From Hyphomicrobiales bacterium (GTDB lineage Bacteria > Pseudomonadota > Alphaproteobacteria > Rhodospirillales > JACKKN01): DNA of 64,000 nt. Both the position numbers and the translations under genes were made by a program. The stretch is taken from the NCBI GenBank assembly GCA_024236415.1, contig JACKKN010000011.1, forward strand, positions 1 to 64,000, written 5' to 3'. Positions 31,439 to 40,123 of the stretch are shown here, piece by piece. The notes beneath the pieces were generated by a model. The model searched no databases and was not told the DNA's origin. It was given only the letters and a program-made list of their open reading frames with translations. The first letter of the stretch is position 1; each line of letters starts with the position of its first letter.

Positions 31439-32041
31439 TCACAGGAATTCCCGGATGCGCTTGGCCATCACCGCGGGCTCGATGCCGTGGCCGAAGTGGA
31501 CCAGGAACTGGCCGTCGCGGCCCATCAGATAGGTGATGGCGCTGTGGTCCATCAAATAGTCGTCCGGGTCGGCGCCCTTCTCCTGCACCTTGGCGAAGTA
31601 GACGCGGTAGGCCTTGGCCGCCGCCGCCACCTGCTCGGGGGTACCGGTCAGGCCGACCATGCTGGGGTGGAAGTGGGCGATGTATTCCTTCATGGCCTTG
31701 GGCGTGTCGCGCTCGGGGTCGATGGAGACGAAGATGGGCACCACCTGCTTGGCGTCGTCGCCCAGGATGTCCAGGGCGTCGCTGACCGTGCTCAGGTTGG
31801 TGGGGCAGACGTCGGGGCAGAAGGTGTAGCCGAAGAAGATGAGCATCAGCTTGCCCTTGAAGTCGGCCTCGGTGACGGGCTTGCCGTCCTGGTTGACCAG
31901 GGTGAAGGGGCCGCCGATGACCGGCTTGGCGGCCTCGGACACCGGCGTTTCGGTCGGGCCCATGGTCAGGTAGAAGCGCCCGGCGACGGCGATGACGAGG
32001 CCGACCGCCAGGGCGGAGATGATGAGAGTCAAACGGCTCAT
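31439..32041 (-). CDS. SCO1/SenC/PrrC family copper-binding protein
   Basis: Sco proteins deliver copper to the CuA or CuB site of haem-copper oxidases and have a thioredoxin fold. The 200-residue protein has a single N-terminal membrane anchor (LIISALAVGLVIAVAGRFYL). The metal-binding CxxxC is in GYTFCPDVCP, and the distal histidine is in MDHSAITYLMG. It is followed immediately by cobB and preceded by a membrane protein that also suggests metal handling. No oxidase genes are in the window. Confidence 0.93.
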   Translation of the reverse strand: MSRLTLIISALAVGLVIAVAGRFYLTMGPTETPVSEAAKPVIGGPFTLVNQDGKPVTEADFKGKLMLIFFGYTFCPDVCPTNLSTVSDALDILGDDAKQVVPIFVSIDPERDTPKAMKEYIAHFHPSMVGLTGTPEQVAAAAKAYRVYFAKVQEKGADPDDYLMDHSAITYLMGRDGQFLVHFGHGIEPAVMAKRIREFL

Positions 32042-32103
32042 GGGATGATTCCAGTCTTATCCGTGGGTTTCTTCCCGCCGGTGCGCGGGCCCCCTATACC
32101 ACG

Positions 32104-32883
32104 TCAGGCCAGCAGCCGCCATGCCATCAAGGCCAGCAGGCCGGCGTTGACGATCATCAGCACCGGCGCCACCTTGCCCACGGCGCCGCGCCACTGCCGC
32201 CCGGCCACGTGGCCGGCCAGGCCCACCGCCAGCAGGGCCGGCACCGTGCCGGCGGCGAAGGCGGCCATGCCGAACAAGGCCGCCAGCGGGTCGCCGGTGG
32301 AGGCGGCGGCGGCCAGGGCCCCGTACAGCAGGCCGCAGGGCAGGAACCCCAGTGCCACCCCCAGGGCGTAGCCGCGCCAGCCCACCGGGCGGCCGAACAG
32401 GGGCCGCGTGACCCGGCCCAGGGTGCGGCCCCAGAATCCCTCCTGCCGCGGCGCCGCGCCGGCGAACCCGGGCAGGGCCAGCCCCAGCTTGCGCAGGCCG
32501 TAGCCCAGGAAGAACACCGCCGCCAGGCCAAGCAGCAGGGCCGACAGGGCGCGCATGCCGGTGACGTCGGTCATGCCCCCCACCACCAGGGCGGCCAGGA
32601 TGCCCAGGCCGCCATAGGTGGTCAGCCGGCCCAGGTGGTAGGGCACCAGGGCGGCGCCGGTCAGGCGGTGGATCTCGCGCATCTGCGCCGCCGGCAGGGC
32701 CTCCAGCCGGGCCATGGTCTGGCTCAGCACGAACGGCCCGCACATGCCGATGCAATGGCTGGGGCTGCCCACCAGGCCGGCCACGAACAGCCCGGCCAGC
32801 ACCCCGCCGTGGGCGTCCACGGCCGCCTGGCACTGGCTCAGGCCGGCGCCCAGCAGGTCCACCAGGAAGCTATGATCGGCCAT
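32104..32883 (-). CDS. DsbD_2/TauE-like membrane protein
   Basis: The 259-residue membrane protein has about six hydrophobic segments. It carries the paired cysteine/histidine motifs GSPSHCIGMCGPFVLS and GFLPCGLLYGAL of the UreH-like / DsbD_2 family. Relatives are found next to cytochrome oxidase and copper-transport genes, so a role in copper or thiol transfer beside the Sco protein is plausible. This is inference. The ATG at 32883 is the likely start. An in-frame ATG 66 bases upstream would extend into the divergent promoter region. Confidence 0.72.
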   Translation of the reverse strand: MADHSFLVDLLGAGLSQCQAAVDAHGGVLAGLFVAGLVGSPSHCIGMCGPFVLSQTMARLEALPAAQMREIHRLTGAALVPYHLGRLTTYGGLGILAALVVGGMTDVTGMRALSALLLGLAAVFFLGYGLRKLGLALPGFAGAAPRQEGFWGRTLGRVTRPLFGRPVGWRGYALGVALGFLPCGLLYGALAAAASTGDPLAALFGMAAFAAGTVPALLAVGLAGHVAGRQWRGAVGKVAPVLMIVNAGLLALMAWRLLA

Positions 32884-32975
32884 GGGTTCGGGGTCTCGCG
32901 GCAGGTTGTATATTAGGACCAGCTTATTGACAGCGATCTGTGGAAGCAAGGCCCGGCGGCGGATAGAGTGGCGCC

Positions 32976-34082
32976 ATGGAAGAGGGGCCCGATTTCACCG
33001 CCGCCGAGAAGGCGACCCTGCGCCGGGGCTGGACCACCGGCGCCTGCGCCGCCTGCGCCGCCAAGGCCGCATACCAGGCCCTGCTGACCGGGGCGTTCCC
33101 GGAACCGGTCGAGATCGTCCTGCCGCGCGGCGAGCGCCCGTCCATGGTCTTGATCCGGGCCGACCTGCCCGGCGACGGCACCGCCACCGCCGGTGTCGTC
33201 AAGGACGCCGGCGACGACCCCGACGTGACCCACGGCGCCCAGGTGCTGGCCACGGTCCGGCTCCTGCCCCCGGGCGCGGGCATCACCTTCCACGCCGGAC
33301 CCGGCGTCGGCACGGTGACCAAGCCGGGCCTGGTGCTGGCGGTGGGCGAGCCGGCCATCAACCCAGGGCCCCGGGGCATGATCGCGACCGCCATCGGCGA
33401 GGTGGCGGCCCGCTTCGGCGGCACCGGCGACGTGGCGGTGACCGTTTCCATTCCCGGCGGCGAGGCCCTGGCCGAGAAGACCCTGAACGGCCGCCTGGGC
33501 ATCCTGGGCGGGCTCTCGATCCTGGGCACCACCGGGGTGGTGGTGCCGTTCTCGTGCTCGGCCTGGATCCACTCCATCCACCGCGGCATCGACGTGGCCC
33601 GGGCCACCGGGCTGACCCACCTGGCCGCCGCCACCGGCAGCACGTCGGAGCGGGCGGCGCGCGACCTGCTGGGCCTGGACGAGGCGGCCATGCTGGACAT
33701 GGGCGACTTCGCCGGCGGGCTGCTGAAATACCTGCGCCGCCATCCGGTGCCGCGCTTCACCCTGGCCGGCGGCTTCGCCAAGGTCTGCAAGCTGGCCCAG
33801 GGCGACCTGTTCCTGCACTCTGCCAAGTCCCGGATCGACATGGACCGCCTGGCCGACACCCTGGCCGCCGTGGGCGGCGCGGCCGCCGACGTGGCGGCGG
33901 CGCGCGGCGCCAACACGGCGCTGCAGGTGCTGCAGCGCGCCCAGGCCGCCGGCCTGCCCCTGGCCGACGCCGTGGCGGCGCGGGCGCGCGACGTGGTCGC
34001 CGGCGTCCTGGGCCCGGGAATCCGCGCCGGCGTGCTGGTGTTCGACCGCCAGGGCCGCCTGGTGGGGCGCGCCGATGGCTGA
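32976..34082 (+). CDS. cbiD: Cobalt-precorrin-5B (C1)-methyltransferase
   Basis: CbiD methylates C1 of the corrin ring in the cobalt-early (anaerobic) cobalamin pathway. The 368-residue protein has the family start LRRGWTTGACAACAAKAAYQ, the motif VVKDAGDDPDVTHGAQV and the AINPGPRGMI block. TVSIPGGEALAEKTLNGRLGI and LGTTGVVVPFSCSAW are also conserved. The ORF overlaps cobK by eight bases. Its partners CbiF, CbiG and others must lie elsewhere. Confidence 0.95.
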   Translation: MEEGPDFTAAEKATLRRGWTTGACAACAAKAAYQALLTGAFPEPVEIVLPRGERPSMVLIRADLPGDGTATAGVVKDAGDDPDVTHGAQVLATVRLLPPGAGITFHAGPGVGTVTKPGLVLAVGEPAINPGPRGMIATAIGEVAARFGGTGDVAVTVSIPGGEALAEKTLNGRLGILGGLSILGTTGVVVPFSCSAWIHSIHRGIDVARATGLTHLAAATGSTSERAARDLLGLDEAAMLDMGDFAGGLLKYLRRHPVPRFTLAGGFAKVCKLAQGDLFLHSAKSRIDMDRLADTLAAVGGAAADVAAARGANTALQVLQRAQAAGLPLADAVAARARDVVAGVLGPGIRAGVLVFDRQGRLVGRADG

Positions 34083-34836
34083 GGGATCGAACGGAACGCT
34101 GCTGATCCTGGGCGGCACCGGCGAGGCGGTGGACCTGGCCGCCGCCGCCGTGGCCCGGTTCGGGCCGGCGCTGCGCGTCGTCACCTCCCGCGCCGGGGTG
34201 ACCCAAGACCCGGCCCCGGTGGCGGGGGCCGAGCGGCGCGGCGGCTTCGGCGGCGTCGACGGCCTGGCCGCCTACCTGGCCGCCGAATCCGTGGACCTGG
34301 TGGTGGACGCCACCCACCCCTTCGCCGCCGCCATGTCGGCCCAGGCCCGGGCCGCCTGCTTGCGCGCCGGGGTGCCGCGCCTGCAACTGCTGCGCCCGCC
34401 CTGGGCGCCCGGGCCCGGCGACCGGTGGGTCGAGGTGGCCGACGCCGCCGCCGCCGCCCGCGCCCTGCCGGGCCTGGCGCGGCGCGTGTTCCTGACCACC
34501 GGGCGGCGCGGGCTGGAGTCCTACGCCGGCTGCGCCGGGCTGTGGTTCCTGGTGCGTCTGATCGAGGCCCCGGACACGCCCCTGCCCCTGCCCGCGTGCC
34601 AGGTGGTCACCGGCCGCCCACCGTTCACCCTGGCGGCCGAGCGCGACCTGCTGGCGCGCCACCGCATCGACGGCCTGGTGACCAAGAACAGCGGCGGCGC
34701 CGCCGGCGCCGCCAAGCTGGCGGCGGCGCGGGAGGCGGGGCTGCCCGTGGTGCTGCTGGCCCGCCCCGCGGCCGAGCCGGGCGAGCGGGCCGAAACCGTG
34801 GACCAGGCCATGGACTGGCTGGCGCGGCGGGTCTGA
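34075..34836 (+). CDS. cobK: Precorrin-6A/cobalt-precorrin-6A reductase
   Basis: CobK/CbiJ reduces the corrin macrocycle with NADPH. The 253-residue protein opens with a nucleotide-binding motif (LLILGGTGEAVDLAAAA). It has the conserved VDATHPFAAAMSAQARAAC, RVFLTTGRRGLESYAG and the C-terminal VTKNSGGAAGAAKLAAARE. It overlaps cbiD by eight bases. The converging Nudix gene ends ten bases downstream. Confidence 0.93.
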   Translation: MAEGSNGTLLILGGTGEAVDLAAAAVARFGPALRVVTSRAGVTQDPAPVAGAERRGGFGGVDGLAAYLAAESVDLVVDATHPFAAAMSAQARAACLRAGVPRLQLLRPPWAPGPGDRWVEVADAAAAARALPGLARRVFLTTGRRGLESYAGCAGLWFLVRLIEAPDTPLPLPACQVVTGRPPFTLAAERDLLARHRIDGLVTKNSGGAAGAAKLAAAREAGLPVVLLARPAAEPGERAETVDQAMDWLARRV

Positions 34837-34846
34837 CCGGCCGCTG

Positions 34847-35329
34847 CTACCGGGCCGACTTGAGGTAGCGGCGCAGCACCGACGTCGGGTCGCCGATCTC
34901 GTCGGGGTCCAGGAACACGGCCTCGACGATCTCGCGGTTGTCGATGCGCAGCGTTGGGCGATGGCGCGGCCGGTATTCGTAGATGGTCTTCAGCACCACC
35001 CCGGGCTGCACCCCCATGGTGGCGAAGGGGACCAGGTCCGCCGGGTCGGCGGCGATGCCCGTCTCCTCGCGCAGCTCGCGGGCGGCGGCGGCGCGGGGCG
35101 TTTCGCCGCGGCGCAGGGCGCCGCCCGGCAGTTCGTCGCCGGTGCGGTAGGAATGGCGCACCACCAGCAGCCGCCCGCCGTGCCACACCGCCACCACCGC
35201 CGCCGGCTGGCGGCGGCCGGTGCGGTCCTCGAACCAGACCAGCAGGGGGTAGGCGGCGCGCAGGGCCAGGCGCCAGGCCCGGTCCACCAGGGTCGTTCCG
35301 TTCCGGTTCCGGGTTCCGCCGTCGCGCAT
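34847..35329 (-). CDS. Nudix hydrolase
   Basis: The 160-residue protein has an intact Nudix box (GALRRGETPRAAAARELREETGI) that binds Mg2+ and hydrolyses a nucleoside diphosphate-linked substrate. The N-terminal part (RAWRLALRAAYPLLVWFEDRTG) is hydrophobic and not part of the fold. The substrate is unknown. The ATG at 35329 was chosen because AAGGA precedes it. Confidence 0.88.
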   Translation of the reverse strand: MRDGGTRNRNGTTLVDRAWRLALRAAYPLLVWFEDRTGRRQPAAVVAVWHGGRLLVVRHSYRTGDELPGGALRRGETPRAAAARELREETGIAADPADLVPFATMGVQPGVVLKTIYEYRPRHRPTLRIDNREIVEAVFLDPDEIGDPTSVLRRYLKSAR

Positions 35330-35381
35330 GGTGGGTTCCTTGGCCGCCGGCGCCGAGTATAGCCGCATGGGCCCGGCGCGC

Positions 35382-36017
35382 CTATTTCCAGGCGAACTCG
35401 GACTGCTCGAAGTGGGCGACCCGGGTCGCCTGGCCGCGCAGGGCCACCTCGCGGAACTGGTACAGCATGGCCGCGGTGGGCGAGTGCACCTCGCCGCCGA
35501 CGCTGGGCAGGGGCGCCATCAGGGCCGGGCGCCGGCCCTCGACCTCGACCCGCAGGCGCGGTACGGCGGGGCTGTCCAGCTCGGCCATGGGCACGCGGAA
35601 CACCCGCGCCACCTCGTCGGGGTCCGGGCGCAGGTCCGCCGCGGCGCCGCCCCACACCACCAGGGGCGTCACCCGGAAGCCCGAGCGGGTCGGGTAGTCG
35701 TCCAGCCGCCCCAGGATGGCGCCCGCGTCCAGGTCCAGGCCCAGTTCCTCGTGCAGCTCGCGCAGGGCCGCCCGGGGCGCCGTCTCGCCCGGGTCCAGGC
35801 GCCCGCCGGGCAGGGCGAACTGGCCGCCGTGGCGGCGCAGGTGGCGGGACCGGCGGGTCAGCAGCACGGCGGCCTGCCCGTCGCCGCCCTCGCCGCGCAC
35901 CACGGTCACGGCGACGGCGGCGCGGCGCAGGGAACCGTCGTCGCAGGGGACGGGCTCGAAGGCCGCCAGGTTGGCCGCCATGCGCGTGCGCAGGTCGTCG
36001 CCGAAGGAATACTCCAA
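35382..36017 (-). CDS. CoA pyrophosphatase (NudL-type Nudix hydrolase)
   Basis: This enzyme hydrolyses CoA or acyl-CoA to phosphopantetheine and 3',5'-ADP. The 211-residue protein has the signature LLTRRSRHLRRHGGQFALPGG that marks the CoA subgroup. The Nudix box follows directly (GGRLDPGETAPRAALRELHEE). The start is TTG at 36017, ten bases after the stop of the upstream MBL gene, because no ATG before residue 13 is available. That makes the exact start less certain. It is not closely related to the other Nudix gene next door. Confidence 0.88.
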   Translation of the reverse strand: MEYSFGDDLRTRMAANLAAFEPVPCDDGSLRRAAVAVTVVRGEGGDGQAAVLLTRRSRHLRRHGGQFALPGGRLDPGETAPRAALRELHEELGLDLDAGAILGRLDDYPTRSGFRVTPLVVWGGAAADLRPDPDEVARVFRVPMAELDSPAVPRLRVEVEGRRPALMAPLPSVGGEVHSPTAAMLYQFREVALRGQATRVAHFEQSEFAWK

Positions 36018-36027
36018 GACCCGGCCC

Positions 36028-36948
36028 CTACCTGTCGGCCAGGGCGAAGTCGGCGTCCACCGTGGGCGGGCCGTCGCATGCCACGGCGCCCCGCGCCACC
36101 AGGTCGATCAGGTGCGCCAGCACCGAATGACCGGCCGCCGGGTGCAGGTTGCGCGGCACGTCGTGGTACAGGCGGTCGACGATGTCGGGGATGCGCCCGA
36201 TGCCCGCCGCCAGGGTTTCCAGCACCGCCGCCTCGCGCGCGCGGCGGTGGTCGATCAGGGCCTGCACGTGGGGCCGGGGCGCGGTGATGGCCGGGCCGTG
36301 GGTGGGCCAGTAGATCTCGTCGTCGCGGTCCAGCAGGCGGTGCAGGGAGGCGAGGTAGGCGGCCATGTCCCCGTCCGGCGGCGAGATCACCGAGGTCGAC
36401 CAGCCCATGACGTGGTCGCCCGAGAACAGGGCCTTCTCCTCGCGCAAGGCAAAGCAGACGTGGTTGGACGTGTGCCCCGGGGTGTGCACGACGTCCACCG
36501 TCCAGCCGTCGCCGGCGACGGTGTCGCCGTCGCCGATCACGATGTCGGGCACGAAGTCGCGGTCGCCGCCCTCCATGAAGCGCAGGTGCTGCGGGTGGGC
36601 GCCCGATCCGTGCGGCCCGAACCCGTAGGTGGGCGCCCCCGTGGCCGCCTTCAGGGGCGCCGCCGCCGGGGAATGGTCGATGTGGGTGTGGGTGATCAGG
36701 ATGTGGCTGACCGTCTCGCCGGCCACCGCGTCCAGCAGGGCCGCCACGTGGTCGTCGTCCAGGGGCCCCGGGTCGATCACCGCCAGGCCGCCGCCGCCGC
36801 CCGGCGCCCCCAGGATGTAGGTCCCGGTGCCGTAGAAGGTGAACGAGCTGGGGTTGCGCGCCACCACGCGGCGGATCAGCGGCGTCACCCGGTCGGGCCG
36901 GCCGTACTGGAAGTCGAGCTTGCGAACGAAGGGGATGCCGTCTGCCAT
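36028..36948 (-). CDS. MBL-fold metallo-hydrolase (LACTB2-like)
   Basis: The 306-residue protein has the metallo-beta-lactamase zinc motifs: HTHIDHS, VVHTPGHTSNHVCF, and LFSGDHVMGWSTS. A C-terminal winged-helix-like extension (about residues 215-300) is present, as in the LACTB2 group of nucleases and glyoxalase-like enzymes. The gene runs into the CoA pyrophosphatase gene with a 10-base gap. The substrate is unknown. Confidence 0.88.
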   Translation of the reverse strand: MADGIPFVRKLDFQYGRPDRVTPLIRRVVARNPSSFTFYGTGTYILGAPGGGGGLAVIDPGPLDDDHVAALLDAVAGETVSHILITHTHIDHSPAAAPLKAATGAPTYGFGPHGSGAHPQHLRFMEGGDRDFVPDIVIGDGDTVAGDGWTVDVVHTPGHTSNHVCFALREEKALFSGDHVMGWSTSVISPPDGDMAAYLASLHRLLDRDDEIYWPTHGPAITAPRPHVQALIDHRRAREAAVLETLAAGIGRIPDIVDRLYHDVPRNLHPAAGHSVLAHLIDLVARGAVACDGPPTVDADFALADR

Positions 36949-37014
36949 GGAAATCTCTGGATGCCGGGGGCGGGAGGCCCATGTTGGCGCAAAGCGGCGC
37001 CGGCGCCAAGCTTC

Positions 37015-38163
37015 CTAGCCGCGCCGGTCGCGGACCAGCCCCGCGGCGGTCGCCAGCAGCACCAGCGCCGTCACCGCCAGGGGGCCGGCGAAGCCGCCGC
37101 CGGCGTCGTGCACCAGCCCGGCCAGCGGCGGGCCGGCCATCTGCCCGGCGGCGAAGGCGGCGGTCATGGCGGCGATGTGGCGCAGGGCGTCGTCGGGCGG
37201 CGCCACCCGGTGCGCCTCCTGCATGCCGGCCATGGTGATGACCATGAAGGTGCCGCCCACGGCGACGCCGCCGGCGACGATGGCCGCCAGGCCCGGCCAC
37301 AGGGCCGGCGCCAGCAGCCCGCCGGCCATCACCACCTGGCCCACGGCCCACACCCGCCGCGCCGCGAAACGCCGCCGCAGGCGCGCCGCCACCGGGGTGG
37401 AGGCGAAGGCGGCGAGGCCGAACAGGGGCCAGCTCCAGCCGAACACCAGGGGGTCGGGCACCGATTCGCGCGCCATCACCGGCAGGTAAGTGGCGGGGAT
37501 GATGTAGCCCAGCCCCATGGCGCCGTAGGCCAGGACCAGGGGCCACGACAGGGGCGCCCGGCCGCCGCCGCCGCGCCGCGCCACCGCGCCCCGGGCCGGC
37601 AGTTGGGGCCCCAGGACCAGGGCCAGCACCACGGCCAGGACCAGCGAGGCGGCGCCGAACCCCTGCCACCCCCGGGCGCTGCCGGCCCCCGCCGCCATCA
37701 GCGCCAGGGCCCCCAGGCCGGCCAGCGCGATGCCGGCGCCGACCCCGGCGAAGACCCAGCCCTGGGCCCCGTCCCGCCCCGCCAGGCGGCTGACCAGGTG
37801 GCCGCCGACCAGCACCAGGACGAAGGCGCTGCACAGCCCGCACAGCCAGCGCAGGGCCAGCCAGGCGAGGAACGAGTCGGTCAGCCCCATGGCCAGGGTG
37901 GCGGCGGCGATGGCCAGCAGCGAGCCGACCAGCACCGCGCGCGGCCGCGCCCCCGCCCAGGGCCCGGCCAGGGCCCCCATCAGGTAGCCGGCGAAGTGCA
38001 CCCCGGCCAGCACCCCGCCGCCCGACAGGGTCACCAGCCCCTCGGCGCGCATGGGCGGCAGCAGGGGGGTGAAGGCGAAGCGGCCGATGCCCATGGCCAG
38101 GGCCAGGGCCGCCATCCCCGCCAGAATCAGGCGCCGCTCGTCGCGCCGGTGCGCCGTGGTCAC
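37015..38163 (-). CDS. YbfB/YjiJ family MFS transporter
   Basis: The 382-residue protein has about twelve hydrophobic segments and the YbfB/YjiJ signature AMGIGRFAFTPLLPPM near the N-terminus. The second half repeats the pattern (LVLAYGAMGLGYIIPATYLP). The substrate is unknown. The GTG start is next to a purine-rich stretch. It is transcribed away from a LysR gene across a 34-bp AT-rich dyad, the common arrangement of an exporter and its regulator. Confidence 0.87.
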   Translation of the reverse strand: MTTAHRRDERRLILAGMAALALAMGIGRFAFTPLLPPMRAEGLVTLSGGGVLAGVHFAGYLMGALAGPWAGARPRAVLVGSLLAIAAATLAMGLTDSFLAWLALRWLCGLCSAFVLVLVGGHLVSRLAGRDGAQGWVFAGVGAGIALAGLGALALMAAGAGSARGWQGFGAASLVLAVVLALVLGPQLPARGAVARRGGGGRAPLSWPLVLAYGAMGLGYIIPATYLPVMARESVPDPLVFGWSWPLFGLAAFASTPVAARLRRRFAARRVWAVGQVVMAGGLLAPALWPGLAAIVAGGVAVGGTFMVITMAGMQEAHRVAPPDDALRHIAAMTAAFAAGQMAGPPLAGLVHDAGGGFAGPLAVTALVLLATAAGLVRDRRG

Positions 38164-38219
38164 GGTCCCCCGTCCTTCCGCCGTTGTCCTTGCGGCCAGG
38201 ATAGGCGGGGCGTAGTATC

Positions 38220-38253
38220 GTGAAAAATGAATTTATATAAATTGTGATTTCAC
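38220..38253. promoter_or_regulatory. 34-bp AT-rich dyad operator
   Basis: The site has outer arms GTGAAA (38220-38225) and TTTCAC (38248-38253) around a 14-bp perfect palindrome AATTTATATAAATT (38230-38243). Both share one centre. It lies between the divergent MFS and LysR genes, 57 bases from the MFS start and 16 from the LysR start. It is one of the most AT-rich spots in the window and is very likely the LysR binding site. Confidence 0.8.
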
Positions 38254-38268
38254 TAATTTGGAAACCAC

Positions 38269-39150
38269 ATGCACGGCCTCGACCTGCGCGCCCTGGAAAT
38301 CTTCCGCGCCGTGGCCCGCGAGGGCGGCGTCTCGGCCGCCGCCGCGCGCCTGCACCGGGTCCCCTCCAACGTCAGCACCCGGGTCAAGCAGTTGGAGGAC
38401 CAGGTGGGCAGGCCCCTGTTCCGCCGCCACCGCCGCGGCCTGACCCTGACCGCGGACGGCGAGATCTTGTTGGACTACGCCGAACGCCTGCTGCGCCTGT
38501 CGGCCGAGGCCGCCGAGGCCCTGGGCGACGACCGGCCGCGCGGCGAACTGCGCATCGCCGCCATGGAGAGCACGGCGGCAGCCCGCCTGCCCGGCCCCCT
38601 GGCCGCCTACCAGGCGCGCCACCCCCAGGTGCGCGTGGTGCTGCGCATCGGCACGGCGCGGGCGGTGCTGGACGCCCTGCGCGGCGGCGAGGCCGACGTC
38701 GCCTTCGTCGCCGAGCCGGTGGCCTTCGACGGCATCGAGACCCGGCCCGTGTTCCGCGAATCCCTGGTCCTGGTGGTCCCCGCCGCCTTCCCGCCGCCCG
38801 ATGACCCGCGCGGCCTGGCCGGGCGCACGGTGGTCGCCTTCGAGGACGGCTGCGCCTACCGCCGCTATTTGCAGGACTGGCTGCTGGACGCCGGAATCGT
38901 GCCGGGGCAGGTCATGGCCGTCAGCTCCTACCTGGCCATCTTCGCCTGCGTCGCCGCCGGCACCGGCTTCGCCGTGGTGCCGCGCTCGGTGCTCGACATG
39001 GTGGATGCCGGCGGCGGCTTCCAGCGCCATCCCCTGCCCGGCCCCCTGGCCGACATCCGCACCCTCATGGCCTGGCGCGCCGGCGACCGGTCGGCCAAGG
39101 TGGCGGCGCTGAGGAACGTGCTGCCGCCGGCACCGGCGCCTGGCGGCTGA
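38269..39150 (+). CDS. LysR family transcriptional regulator
   Basis: The 293-residue protein has the N-terminal winged helix-turn-helix (ALEIFRAVAREGGVSAAAARLHRVPSNVSTRVKQLE, in order). The effector domain contains ELRIAAMESTAAARLP and later DVAFVAEPVAFDG. The family often regulates the divergent gene and itself. Here that is the MFS exporter, with the dyad at 38220-38253 as the likely target. The effector is unknown. Confidence 0.92.
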   Translation: MHGLDLRALEIFRAVAREGGVSAAAARLHRVPSNVSTRVKQLEDQVGRPLFRRHRRGLTLTADGEILLDYAERLLRLSAEAAEALGDDRPRGELRIAAMESTAAARLPGPLAAYQARHPQVRVVLRIGTARAVLDALRGGEADVAFVAEPVAFDGIETRPVFRESLVLVVPAAFPPPDDPRGLAGRTVVAFEDGCAYRRYLQDWLLDAGIVPGQVMAVSSYLAIFACVAAGTGFAVVPRSVLDMVDAGGGFQRHPLPGPLADIRTLMAWRAGDRSAKVAALRNVLPPAPAPGG

Positions 39151-39268
39151 TGGTCCGATGCGGTTTTCATGCACGTCACGCGGTCCAATACCGACCGGAC
39201 ATTCGTTCAGTACTTTTTAAATCCTTTAATGCCACTAAGGTACCTCGGCCTTGGCCATTGGGTGACGG

Positions 39269-40123
39269 GTGTCGAAAAAAATGCAGGCCGTTACCATTAC
39301 CCTCACCCGCCATAGCGAACCGGATTGGTTGATCCGCGAGGCCCTTGATTCCCTGGGACGCCAGGACGGCGCAGTCGGGGAAGTTCTGTTCCTGGACCAG
39401 CAAAATGATCCGGCCCTGGCCGCGCATTGCGCTGGTCTGTCCACGGACGCCCTGGTGTTTCGTGCCGTGGCCGTGCCCCCGTCGGGCCTGTCGGAGGCGC
39501 GCAACCGGTCCCTGGAGATGGCCGCCCATGACATCGTCCTGTTCCTGGACAGCGACGCCGTGGCCGGGCCGGGTTGGGCCGGCGCCCTGGCGGCGGCCCT
39601 GGCCGCCGAGGAGGTGGGCGTTGTCGGCGGCAGGGTGGTTCCGCGCTGGCACCGGCCGCCCCTGATCCTGGCCCGCTCGCCGGTGGTCCTCGAGCAGTAT
39701 TCCCTCGTCGACCTGGGGCCGGACACCCGGTCCTGCGACAAGGTGGTGGGCGCCAACTTCGGCCTGCACCGGAGCCGCCTGGGAACCGAGGCCCGGTTTG
39801 ATACCGCCCTGGGCCGTCGCCCGGGCACCCTGCTGGGCGGGGAGGAGACGGACCTGTGCAGGCGCGTCCGGGCCCTGGGACTGGATGTCCGCTATTGCGG
39901 CGCCGCCGGAGTCGAGCACCAGATCCTGCCCGAGCGTATCCGCTTCGCCTGGTTACAGAGACGCTTCTACTACGCCGGAATCAGCCGCGCCCTGCAGGGA
40001 GGCAGGCCCCGCCCCTATCACGGCAGCCGCGCCCCCCTGCGCAACCTGTGGCTCATTCCCCTGCTGCCCGCCTACGCCCTGGGCCTGATGAGGGGCTGGG
40101 CCGGGAAACGGGCGGACGGTTAG
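39269..40123 (+). CDS. Glycosyltransferase family 2
   Basis: The 284-residue GT-A fold protein transfers a sugar from a nucleotide donor. Its metal-binding DXD-type motif is in IVLFLDSDAVAGPGW. The acceptor-side acidic pair is in LLGGEETDLCRRVRALG. A C-terminal hydrophobic segment (LIPLLPAYALGLMRG) may anchor it. The GTG start is 12 bases before an in-frame ATG (39281) that is an equal candidate. AT-rich DNA upstream (39200-39240) suggests a promoter. It converges on the pyruvyl transferase operon, overlapping by four bases at the stops. Confidence 0.85.
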   Translation: MSKKMQAVTITLTRHSEPDWLIREALDSLGRQDGAVGEVLFLDQQNDPALAAHCAGLSTDALVFRAVAVPPSGLSEARNRSLEMAAHDIVLFLDSDAVAGPGWAGALAAALAAEEVGVVGGRVVPRWHRPPLILARSPVVLEQYSLVDLGPDTRSCDKVVGANFGLHRSRLGTEARFDTALGRRPGTLLGGEETDLCRRVRALGLDVRYCGAAGVEHQILPERIRFAWLQRRFYYAGISRALQGGRPRPYHGSRAPLRNLWLIPLLPAYALGLMRGWAGKRADG

